In this document: piece by piece, positions 25,010-32,394 of the stretch | Layout of the letters: each line of letters begins with the position of its first letter | How positions within the stretch are numbered: position 1 is the stretch's first letter | Assembly (NCBI GenBank): GCA_903828235.1 | Contig: CAIKLM010000143.1 | Span: 1-35,655 of the forward strand | Reading direction: 5' to 3' | DNA length: 35,655 bases | From: an uncultured beta proteobacterium | Lineage (GTDB): Bacteria > Pseudomonadota > Gammaproteobacteria > Burkholderiales > Burkholderiaceae_C | Made by a program: the position numbers and the translations under genes | The notes under the pieces: model-generated | Databases searched by the model: none | What the model was told of the DNA's origin: nothing | Seen by the model: the letters and a program-made list of their open reading frames with translations, nothing else

Positions 25010-25851
25010 AACTCGCCTACGTCTGCACCAACTACAACAGCAGCGCTGACACGGTTCGCGCGATCGAGTCGCTGCGCGCGAACGCGGGCCACCAAGTGCA
25101 CAGCATCGTCGTGGACAACGGCTCGCGCCCGGACCAGCAGGCCGTGATCCAGGAGTTCACCGCCCGTAGCGACGACGTGGACCTCGTGCTGAGCGCCACG
25201 AACACCGGCTACTTCGGCGGACTCAACGTGGGCCTCGAGCGGCTGCGCCAGACGCGCCCCGACCTGCGCGTCGCGGTGGTCGGCAACAACGACCTGATCT
25301 TCCCGGCCGGCTTCGTCGACTCGGTCGAGCGCCAGCGGCCGCTGCTGGACCGCTACCCCGTGGTGTCGCCCAGCATCACGACGCTGGACGGCGAGCACCA
25401 GAACCCCCATGTCATCGGCGGCATCTCCTCGCTGCGCGAGCACCTGTACGACCTGTACCACAGCCACTACCTGATGGCACTGCTGCTGCGCGCGGTGGCC
25501 CGGCGCACGCGCCGGATCACGCGCCGTGGCGACGAAGACCAGCACGCGCAGGCCCGCGAGATCTGGCAGGGCCACGGCTCCTGCTACCTGCTGGGCCCGC
25601 GGTTCTTCGAGGAGTTCGGGCTGTTCTGGGCGCCGACCTTCCTGTTCGGCGAGGAGTTCTTCCTCGCCGAGCAACTCAAGCGCAAGGGATACCGCGTGTA
25701 CTACGAGCCGTCGATCGCGCTGGTGCACGCCTGTCATTCGTCGGTCGCACAACTGCCGAGCCGCCGGCACTGGGAATTGTCGCGCGACGCCCACCGCGTC
25801 TACCGCCGACACAATCCCATTGGCAGCACTCCCCCCAAGGGCGCGAACTGA
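25006..25851 (+). CDS. GT2 family glycosyltransferase, rhamnosyltransferase-like
   Basis: A second GT-A transferase, 281 residues. It has IVVDNGSRPD near 34-43, the loop NTGYFGGLNVGL (66-77) typical of rhamnosyltransferase-type GT2 enzymes, the metal site VGNNDLIFP (92-100, D96), and the acceptor-side block FGEEFFLAEQLKRKGYRVYY. The likeness to rhamnosyltransferases is a family trait and does not prove the donor. The ATG at 25006 overlaps the previous stop, and 26 bp separate it from the amidotransferase gene. Confidence 0.85.
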   Translation: MKLAYVCTNYNSSADTVRAIESLRANAGHQVHSIVVDNGSRPDQQAVIQEFTARSDDVDLVLSATNTGYFGGLNVGLERLRQTRPDLRVAVVGNNDLIFPAGFVDSVERQRPLLDRYPVVSPSITTLDGEHQNPHVIGGISSLREHLYDLYHSHYLMALLLRAVARRTRRITRRGDEDQHAQAREIWQGHGSCYLLGPRFFEEFGLFWAPTFLFGEEFFLAEQLKRKGYRVYYEPSIALVHACHSSVAQLPSRRHWELSRDAHRVYRRHNPIGSTPPKGAN

Positions 25852-25877
25852 CGCCGACCACCAGGCTGGACACGACC

Positions 25878-27005
25878 ATGTACCGCATCTGCAGCAACTG
25901 CGTGATGGACACCACGGACTCGAAGATCACCTTCGATGCCAACGGCGTCTGCGACCACTGCACCACCTTCCGCACCAAGATCCTGCCCAACTGGCACACC
26001 GACGAGCGCGGGCGCCGCGAGTTGGACGCGCTGGCCGACGAGATCCGCGCGGCGGGCAAGGGGCGCGACTTCGACTGCATCATCGGCATGAGCGGCGGCA
26101 TCGACAGCTCCTACCTCGTGTACATCGCCAAGGAACTGATGGGCCTGCGGCCGCTGGTGTTCCACGTCGACGCCGGCTGGAACTCGCAGGAGGCCGTCAA
26201 CAACATCGAGCGCATCGTCGACAAGCTCGGCCTCGACCTCTACACCGAGGTCATCGACTGGCCCGAGATGCGCGACCTGCAGCTGGCCTTCTTCAAGGCC
26301 AGCGTGCCACACATCGACGCGCCGCAGGACATGGCCTTCTTTGCCACGATGTACAAGTTCGCAGAGCAGCACAAGGTGCGGCACATCCTGACGGGGGCCA
26401 ACCTGTCCACCGAGTGCATCCGCAACCCGCTGGAGTGGATGTACTACCAGAGCGACTCCATCCAGCTGCGCGACATCCAACGCCGCTTCGGCACGCGGCC
26501 GCTGTCGAAGTTCCCGCTGACTACGATCTTCCGCCACAAGATCTGGCTGCCCTATGTCAAGGGCATCAAGACCGTGCGACCGCTGAACTTCGTGCCCTAC
26601 ATCAAGGAAGACGCGGTCAAGCTGCTGGTCGAGAAGTTCGGCTGGCAGCCCTACCCGCAGAAGCACTTCGAGTCGCGATTCACGCGCTTCTACGAGGGCT
26701 ACTGGCTGCCGAAGAAGTTCGGCTACGACACGCGGCGCGTGCAGTTCTCCAGCCTCATCGTCACCGGCCAGATGACGCGCGAGGAGGCGCTGCGCCGGCT
26801 CGAGCAGCCGGCGCTCGACGCCGAGACGGTGAAGCAGGAGTTCGAGTACGTCGCCACCAAGCTCGGCATCACGGTGGCCGAGCTCCAGGGCTACCTCGAG
26901 GCCCCGAACAAGACCTACCGCGACTACCGCTCGCAGGAGGCCTTCTACGCCGTCGGCGCGCGCGCCATGCGTATGCTGGGCCTCGAGCTCGGGGGCAAGC
27001 GGTGA
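25878..27005 (+). CDS. N-acetyl sugar amidotransferase (WbpG/PseA family)
   Basis: ATP-dependent enzyme that, with ammonia delivered by HisH2/HisF2, turns a sugar acetamido group into an acetamidino group. The 375 residues begin with a Cys4 site (C5, C8, C25, C28: CSNCVMDTT and CDHC) and contain the ATP-pyrophosphatase PP-loop SGGIDSS at 72-78, followed by FHVDAGWNSQEAVNNIER. This is the pattern of P. aeruginosa WbpG, Campylobacter PseA and Leptospira LfnA. The next two genes are HisH and HisF homologues, the same trio as wbpG-hisH2-hisF2, which makes the assignment strong. Which sugar of the repeat unit it acts on is unknown. Confidence 0.93.
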   Translation: MYRICSNCVMDTTDSKITFDANGVCDHCTTFRTKILPNWHTDERGRRELDALADEIRAAGKGRDFDCIIGMSGGIDSSYLVYIAKELMGLRPLVFHVDAGWNSQEAVNNIERIVDKLGLDLYTEVIDWPEMRDLQLAFFKASVPHIDAPQDMAFFATMYKFAEQHKVRHILTGANLSTECIRNPLEWMYYQSDSIQLRDIQRRFGTRPLSKFPLTTIFRHKIWLPYVKGIKTVRPLNFVPYIKEDAVKLLVEKFGWQPYPQKHFESRFTRFYEGYWLPKKFGYDTRRVQFSSLIVTGQMTREEALRRLEQPALDAETVKQEFEYVATKLGITVAELQGYLEAPNKTYRDYRSQEAFYAVGARAMRMLGLELGGKR

Positions 27006-27613
27006 TCACCATCGTCGACTACGGCGTCGGCAACGTCCAGGCCATTGCCAACATCTACAAGCGCCTGAACATTGAGGTGACGATGGCGCGCGATGCCGCG
27101 GCCATCGCCGGCGCGACGAAGATCGTGCTGCCCGGTGTCGGCGCCTTCGACTGGGCGATGACGCGGCTCAACGACAGCGGCATGCGCAAGGCCCTCGATG
27201 CCCGCGTCGGTGCCGGGCAGTGTGACGTGGTCGGCATCTGCGTCGGCATGCAGATGCTGGCCGACCGCAGCGACGAGGGCAAGCTGCCCGGCCTGGGCTG
27301 GGTGCCGGGCGAGGTGCGCCGCTTCGACGACGCGCGCTTCAGCACCCGCACGCACCTGCCTCACATGGGCTGGAACGACGTCGAGGGACGGCCGGGCGAG
27401 CCGCTGTTCCGCGGCATGCAGGCGCCGCGCTTCTACTTCCTGCACTCGTACTACTTCGACCCGCGCGAAGCGGGCGATGCCATCGCCAGCAGCGACTACG
27501 GCGGGCGCTTCACCTGCGGCGTGCGGCGCGGGCGCGTGGCCGGGGTGCAGTTCCACCCCGAGAAGAGCCACCAGTGGGGCATCGCGCTGCTGAAGAACTT
27601 CGCCGAGGCCTGA
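27002..27613 (+). CDS. hisH2: HisH2, glutamine amidotransferase subunit for sugar amidination
   Basis: Class I glutamine amidotransferase of 203 residues that releases ammonia for its partner. The triad is complete: C80 in VVGICVGMQMLA, H185 and E187 in GVQFHPEKS. The oxyanion strand LPGVGAFDWAM is present. It starts with a GTG at 27002 that overlaps the previous stop (GTGA); the N-terminus ITIVDYGVGNVQAI fits HisH. It lies between the amidotransferase and hisF2 genes, so it most likely serves polysaccharide amidination rather than histidine synthesis. No other his gene is near. Confidence 0.92.
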   Translation: MITIVDYGVGNVQAIANIYKRLNIEVTMARDAAAIAGATKIVLPGVGAFDWAMTRLNDSGMRKALDARVGAGQCDVVGICVGMQMLADRSDEGKLPGLGWVPGEVRRFDDARFSTRTHLPHMGWNDVEGRPGEPLFRGMQAPRFYFLHSYYFDPREAGDAIASSDYGGRFTCGVRRGRVAGVQFHPEKSHQWGIALLKNFAEA

Positions 27614-27620
27614 GATCACC

Positions 27621-28391
27621 ATGCTGCGTCCACGCATCATCCCCTGCCTGCTCGTGCAGGACGGCGGACTTGTTAAGACCGTCAACTTCGGCCAGCCCAA
27701 GTACGTGGGCGACCCGATCAACGCCGTCCGCATCTTCAACGAGAAGGAGGTCGACGAGCTCATCGTCGTCGACATCGACGCCACGGCCAAGGGCCGCGAG
27801 CCCGACTACACGATGATCGCCAACCTGGCCGCCGAGTGCCGCATGCCGCTGTGCTACGGCGGCGGCGTCACACGCGCGGACCAGATCGAGCGCATCGTCA
27901 GCCTCGGCGTCGAGAAGGTGGCGGTCAGCGCCGCCGCGGTGGCCGACCCGCATCTGATCGCGAAGGCGTCCGCACAAGTCGGCAGCCAGAGCGTGGTCGT
28001 GGTGCTCGACGTCAAGAAGACGCGCCGCGGCTACGAGGTACACACGCACAACGGCCGCAAGGCGACGGGGCGGCTCGTCACCGACCTCGCGCGCGAGGTC
28101 GAGGCGCTGGGGGCGGGCGAGATCGTCATCAACTCGATCGACCAGGACGGCCTGATGAAGGGCTACGACCTCGAGCTGGCCCGCGCGGTGCGCGCGGTCA
28201 TCACGCGCCCGATGACGGTGCTCGGCGGGGCCGGTAAGCTCGACGACGTGGCGGCGCTGGTGCGCGAGTTCGACATCGTCGGCGCCGCGGCTGGCAGCCT
28301 CTTTGTCTTCAAGGGCGTGTACCGCGCCGTGCTCATCAACTACCCGAACCGGGCCGCCAAGGACGCGCTCGTCGCCCAGGCGCGAGCCTGA
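27621..28391 (+). CDS. hisF2: HisF2, ammonia-channelling partner for sugar amidination
   Basis: A 256-residue TIM-barrel homologue of imidazole glycerol phosphate synthase subunit HisF, forming a complex with HisH2. The start MLRPRIIPCLLVQDGGLVKT aligns with HisF residue by residue, but HisF's catalytic D11 is L11 here, while the second catalytic Asp (D130, VVVVLDVKK) is kept, as are CYGGGV (78-83) and NSIDQDG. Loss of one general acid-base residue argues against cyclase activity in histidine synthesis and for a role as ammonia conduit to the WbpG-like enzyme. It begins 7 bp after hisH2. Confidence 0.92.
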   Translation: MLRPRIIPCLLVQDGGLVKTVNFGQPKYVGDPINAVRIFNEKEVDELIVVDIDATAKGREPDYTMIANLAAECRMPLCYGGGVTRADQIERIVSLGVEKVAVSAAAVADPHLIAKASAQVGSQSVVVVLDVKKTRRGYEVHTHNGRKATGRLVTDLAREVEALGAGEIVINSIDQDGLMKGYDLELARAVRAVITRPMTVLGGAGKLDDVAALVREFDIVGAAAGSLFVFKGVYRAVLINYPNRAAKDALVAQARA

Positions 28392-28434
28392 GCGACGCAT
28401 CGCCGCGCACCACCCTTCCACGGACGCATCCCGC

Positions 28435-30552
28435 TTGAAACAGATCCTCCAGAGCCTGAAGACGGGCGCCGTCTCGCTGGCCGACATCCCCTGCCCCGCA
28501 CCCGGGCGCGGCCAGCTTCTCATCCGCACCTCGCGCACGCTCGTCTCGTCGGGCACCGAGCGCATGCTGGTCGACTTCGGCAAGGCGGGCTGGATCGACA
28601 AGGCCCGGCAGCAGCCCGACAAGGTGCGCATGGTGCTGGAGAAGATCCGCACCGACGGCCTCATGCCCACCATCGAGGCCGTGTTGAACAAACTGGACCA
28701 GCCGATCGCGCTGGGCTACTGCAACGTGGGCACGGTGGTGGCGGTGGGCCCGGGCGTGACCGGCTTCGAGGTGGGGGACCGGGTGGCCTCCAACGGCAAG
28801 CACGCCGAGTGGGTGGCCGTGCCGGCCATCCTGTGCGCCAAGGTGCCGGAAGGTGTCGGCGACGAGGAGGCGGCGTTCACGGTGCTCGGCGCGATCGCGC
28901 TGCAAGGCATCCGGCTGGTGCAGCCGACGCTGGGCGAGTGCGTCGTCGTCACGGGTCTCGGCCTGATCGGCCTGGTCACGGTGCAGCTGCTGCGCGCACA
29001 GGGCTGCCGCGTGCTGGGGCTGGACTTCGACCCCGCCAAGCTCGAGCTGGCGCGCCGCTTCGGCGCCGAGGTGGTGGACCTGTCCGCCGGCGCAGACCCG
29101 GTGGCCGCGGGCATGGCCTTCTCGCGCGGGCGCGGTGTCGACGCCGTCATCATCACGGCGGCCACGCAAAGCAACGAGCCGGTGCACCAGGCTGCGCGCA
29201 TGTCGCGCAAGCGCGGGCGAATCGTGCTCGTGGGCGTGGTCGGGCTCGAGCTCTCGCGGGCCGACTTCTTCGAGAAGGAGCTGAGCTTCCAGGTCTCGTG
29301 CTCCTACGGGCCCGGCCGCTACGACCCCGCCTACGAGGACAAGGGCAACGACTACCCGGTGGGCTTCGTGCGCTGGACGGAGCAGCGCAACTTCGAGGCC
29401 GTGCTCGACATGCTGGCCGATCGCCGGCTCGACGCCCAGGCGCTGGTGTCGCACCGCTTCGAGCTAGCACAGGTCGAGGAGGCCTATGCGCTGGTGGCCG
29501 GCTCGGGGCCGTCGCTGGGCATCGTGCTGGAGTACCCGGCTGGCGCACAGGACGCGCCGCCCGCGCGCACGGTGGCGCTCGGCACGCAGCCGGCCGCGGC
29601 GGCCGGGCCGGCCGCGGGCGAAGCCGCGGTGGCCTTCATCGGCGCCGGCAACTACGCCGGCGCGGTGCTGATCCCGGCCTTCCGCGCCACGGGCGCACGC
29701 CTGCGCACGCTGGCCTCCGCCGGCGGCGTCAGCAGCGTGCATTCGGGGCGCAAGTTCGGCTTCGAGCAGGCCACCACCGACACCGAGGCGCTGCTGCGCG
29801 ACGAGGCCACGAACATCGTGGTCGTCTCGACGCGGCACGACAGCCATGCGCGCTACGTGCTGGCGGCCCGCGCCCAGGGCAAGCACGTCTTCGTCGAGAA
29901 GCCGCTATGCCTGACGCATGACGAGCTGCAGCAGATCGAGCAGGCCTATGCCGGCGCCAATGCGCCGCTGCTGATGGTGGGCTTGAACCGCCGGTTCGCG
30001 CCGCAGGTGCAGCGCATGCAGGCGCTGCTGGCCGGAGCCCCGGGGCCCAAGGCTTTCGTCATGACCGTCAACGCCGGCGCCATCCCGGCCAACCACTGGA
30101 CGCAGGACCGCGAAGCCGGCGGTGGCCGCCTGATCGGCGAGGGCTGCCACTTCATCGACCTGCTGCGCTTCCTCGCGGCCTCGCCGATCGAGCGCAGCGA
30201 CGTGGCCGTGATGGGCGACGCCACGCGCGACAGCATCACCATCACGCTGGGCTTCGCCGACGGCTCCATCGGCACCGTCCACTACCTGGCCAACGGGGTG
30301 AAGTCCTTCCCCAAGGAGCGGCTGGAGGTGTTTGCCGCCGGCCGCGTGCTGCAGCTCGACAACTTCCGGCGGCTCACCGGCTTCGGCTGGCCGGGCTTCG
30401 CGAAGATGAACCTGTGGCGCCAGGACAAGGGCCAGAACGCCTGCGCCGCCGCCTTCGTGGAGGCCGTGCGCCAGGGCAGGCCCTCGCCGGTGCCGCTGGC
30501 GGAGCTGCTGGAGGTGGCGCGCGTGAGCATCGAGCTGGCCGGGAAGGTCTGA
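28435..30552 (+). CDS. Two-domain oxidoreductase: alcohol dehydrogenase-like plus Gfo/Idh/MocA
   Basis: A 705-residue fusion. Residues 1-370 are a medium-chain dehydrogenase-like domain (VSSGTERMLVDFGKAGW, NAD-binding GLGLIG at 174-179). Residues 395-705 are a Gfo/Idh/MocA dehydrogenase (FIGAGNYAGAVLIPAF near 401 and the catalytic-type EKPL with K489). The usual zinc-ligand Cys and GHE motif of alcohol dehydrogenases are not visible in the first half. Such proteins recur in exopolysaccharide loci beside heparinase II/III-like genes; their reaction is not established. No ATG is near the conserved N-terminus, so a TTG at 28435 (read as MKQILQSLKTG) is the likely start, 43 bp after hisF2. Confidence 0.87.
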   Translation: MKQILQSLKTGAVSLADIPCPAPGRGQLLIRTSRTLVSSGTERMLVDFGKAGWIDKARQQPDKVRMVLEKIRTDGLMPTIEAVLNKLDQPIALGYCNVGTVVAVGPGVTGFEVGDRVASNGKHAEWVAVPAILCAKVPEGVGDEEAAFTVLGAIALQGIRLVQPTLGECVVVTGLGLIGLVTVQLLRAQGCRVLGLDFDPAKLELARRFGAEVVDLSAGADPVAAGMAFSRGRGVDAVIITAATQSNEPVHQAARMSRKRGRIVLVGVVGLELSRADFFEKELSFQVSCSYGPGRYDPAYEDKGNDYPVGFVRWTEQRNFEAVLDMLADRRLDAQALVSHRFELAQVEEAYALVAGSGPSLGIVLEYPAGAQDAPPARTVALGTQPAAAAGPAAGEAAVAFIGAGNYAGAVLIPAFRATGARLRTLASAGGVSSVHSGRKFGFEQATTDTEALLRDEATNIVVVSTRHDSHARYVLAARAQGKHVFVEKPLCLTHDELQQIEQAYAGANAPLLMVGLNRRFAPQVQRMQALLAGAPGPKAFVMTVNAGAIPANHWTQDREAGGGRLIGEGCHFIDLLRFLAASPIERSDVAVMGDATRDSITITLGFADGSIGTVHYLANGVKSFPKERLEVFAAGRVLQLDNFRRLTGFGWPGFAKMNLWRQDKGQNACAAAFVEAVRQGRPSPVPLAELLEVARVSIELAGKV

Positions 30553-30556
30553 CGCC

Positions 30557-31279
30557 ATGTCCGCCCTCACGCGCTGGATGGACCGCACGCTCTACGGCGG
30601 CTACGGCAACAACTGGAACGACGAGCTGTTCCGCCAGCGGCTGCTGGCCCACATCGGCGCCGACACGCGCTGCCTGGACTTCGGCTGCGGCCGCGGTAAC
30701 GTCAAGCAGATGAACTTCAAGGGCATCGCCGGCTGGGTGGCCGGCGTAGGCCTCGAGCCGGCGGTCTTCGAGAACCGCTTCATCGACGAGGCGGCGCTAC
30801 TGGACCTGCAGGCCATGCGCATCCCGCACCCCGACGCCAGCTTCGACCTGGTGTTCGCCGACAACGTCATGGAGCACGTCACGCATCCCCCGGCCACGCT
30901 GGCCGAGATCTGCCGCGTGCTCAAGCCGGGCGGCCGCTTCCTGGCCAAGACGCCCAACAAGTGGCACTACATGCCGACCATCGCACGGCTCACGCCGACG
31001 GGGTTTCACCGCTTCTACAACCGGCTGCGCGGGCGCGAGGTGATCGACACCTTCCCCACGCAGTACCGCAGCAACTCCGCCGCCGACGTGCGCGCCATCG
31101 CCCAGGCCGCCGGCCTGAAGGTCAGGCGCATCGAGTTCATCGAAGGGCGGCCCGAGTACCTTCGCATCTTCGCACTGACCTACCTGCTGGGCTGGTGCTA
31201 CGAGCGACTGGTGCGCCTGGTGCCGGGCCTGTCGAGCCTGCGGTGCGTGATGATCTTTGAACTGGAGAAGCAGCCTTGA
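30557..31279 (+). CDS. Class I SAM-dependent methyltransferase
   Basis: A 240-residue methyltransferase with the SAM-binding motif CLDFGCGRGN (39-48), motif II-type FDLVFADNVMEHV, and the post-motif LAEICRVLKPGGRFLAKTPN, typical of methyltransferase type 11. In this setting it probably methylates a sugar of the repeat unit, but small-molecule or lipid targets are possible. It starts 4 bp after the oxidoreductase stop and its end overlaps the epimerase start (TTGA). Confidence 0.85.
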   Translation: MSALTRWMDRTLYGGYGNNWNDELFRQRLLAHIGADTRCLDFGCGRGNVKQMNFKGIAGWVAGVGLEPAVFENRFIDEAALLDLQAMRIPHPDASFDLVFADNVMEHVTHPPATLAEICRVLKPGGRFLAKTPNKWHYMPTIARLTPTGFHRFYNRLRGREVIDTFPTQYRSNSAADVRAIAQAAGLKVRRIEFIEGRPEYLRIFALTYLLGWCYERLVRLVPGLSSLRCVMIFELEKQP

Positions 31280-32394
31280 CCGATGCCGCCACGCAAGGGC
31301 CGCTGATCGACGTGATCGCCGGGGCCCGCCCCAACTTCATGAAGATCGCGCCCATCATCGCCGCGATCCAGCAGCGCCAGCAGGCTGGCAGCACACTGCG
31401 CTATCGGCTCGTGCACACCGGCCAGCACTACGACGAGAAGATGTCGGGCGAGTTCTTCACGCAGCTCGGCATCCCGCACCCCGACGTGAACCTCGAGGTC
31501 GGCTCCGGCACGCAGGCCGAGCAGACCGCCGCGATCCTGACGCGCTACGAGCGCCTGCTGCAGCAGGCGCCCTGCAGCCTGTGCCTGGTGGTGGGGGACG
31601 TGACCTCGACCATGGCGTGCGCCATCGCGGCACAGAAGCTGCGCATCCCGGTCGCCCACGTCGAGGCGGGCATCCGCTCGGGCGACTGGACCATGCCCGA
31701 GGAGATCAACCGCCTAGTCACGGACTCGATCACGAACTGGTTCTTCACGACCAGCGAGGTGGCCAACCAGAACCTGCGCAAGTCCGGTGTCGGCGACGAA
31801 CGCATCTTCTTCGTCGGCAACACCATGATCGACACCCTGCTGGCCAACCTGCCGCGGCTGCGGGAGCCGGCGTTCTGGCCCGCCCTGGGCCTGCAACCCG
31901 GCGGGTACTTCGTGATGACGCTGCACCGGCCCGCCAACGTGGACGATCCCGCCGGCTTCAGGCAGCTGCTGGACGCGGTGAACCGCGGCGTGCGCGGCCT
32001 GCCGGTGGTGTTCCCGGTCCATCCGCGCACCGCCAAGACGCTGCAGTCGCTCCGGGGCGACTGGCCGACGCTGAAGCCGGTGGACCCGCTCGGGTACCTG
32101 GAGTTCAACCACCTCGTGCGGCACGCCAAGGGCGTCATCACGGACTCCGGCGGCGTCACCGAGGAGACCACCGTGATGGGCGTGCCGTGCCTGACCCTGC
32201 GCGACACCACCGAGCGCCCCGAGACGGTCACCGTGGGCACCAACGAGCTCATCGGTACCAACCCAGCGGCCCTGCAGCCCGCGCTCGACCGCCTGTTCGA
32301 GGGTCAGTGGAAGGCGGGTGGCATTCCCGATCTGTGGGACGGTCGAACCAGCATCCGCATCGCCGACGTGCTGGAACGCCTGCTGTGCGCCTAG
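31276..32394 (+). CDS. wecB: UDP-N-acetylglucosamine 2-epimerase, non-hydrolysing (WecB/WbpI type)
   Basis: Interconverts UDP-GlcNAc-type and UDP-ManNAc-type sugars. The 372 residues carry AGARPNFMKIAPI (15-27), HTGQHYDEKM, GDVTSTMA (108-115), HVEAGIRSGDWTMPEEINR (128-146, with E130 and E142-E143), the catalytic-site His H217 in TLHRPANV, and DSGGVTEET (290-298). The same family includes WbpI, which epimerises UDP-GlcNAc3NAcA, so a diacetamido-uronic acid substrate is possible given the acetamidino trio. A TTG at 31276 overlaps the methyltransferase stop as TTGA; no ATG is near the conserved start. Confidence 0.9.
   Translation: MTDAATQGPLIDVIAGARPNFMKIAPIIAAIQQRQQAGSTLRYRLVHTGQHYDEKMSGEFFTQLGIPHPDVNLEVGSGTQAEQTAAILTRYERLLQQAPCSLCLVVGDVTSTMACAIAAQKLRIPVAHVEAGIRSGDWTMPEEINRLVTDSITNWFFTTSEVANQNLRKSGVGDERIFFVGNTMIDTLLANLPRLREPAFWPALGLQPGGYFVMTLHRPANVDDPAGFRQLLDAVNRGVRGLPVVFPVHPRTAKTLQSLRGDWPTLKPVDPLGYLEFNHLVRHAKGVITDSGGVTEETTVMGVPCLTLRDTTERPETVTVGTNELIGTNPAALQPALDRLFEGQWKAGGIPDLWDGRTSIRIADVLERLLCA

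Noticed and set aside
27002..28391. hisH and hisF as part of histidine biosynthesis
   Set aside because: They lie behind a WbpG-type gene with no other his gene near, and HisF lacks D11.
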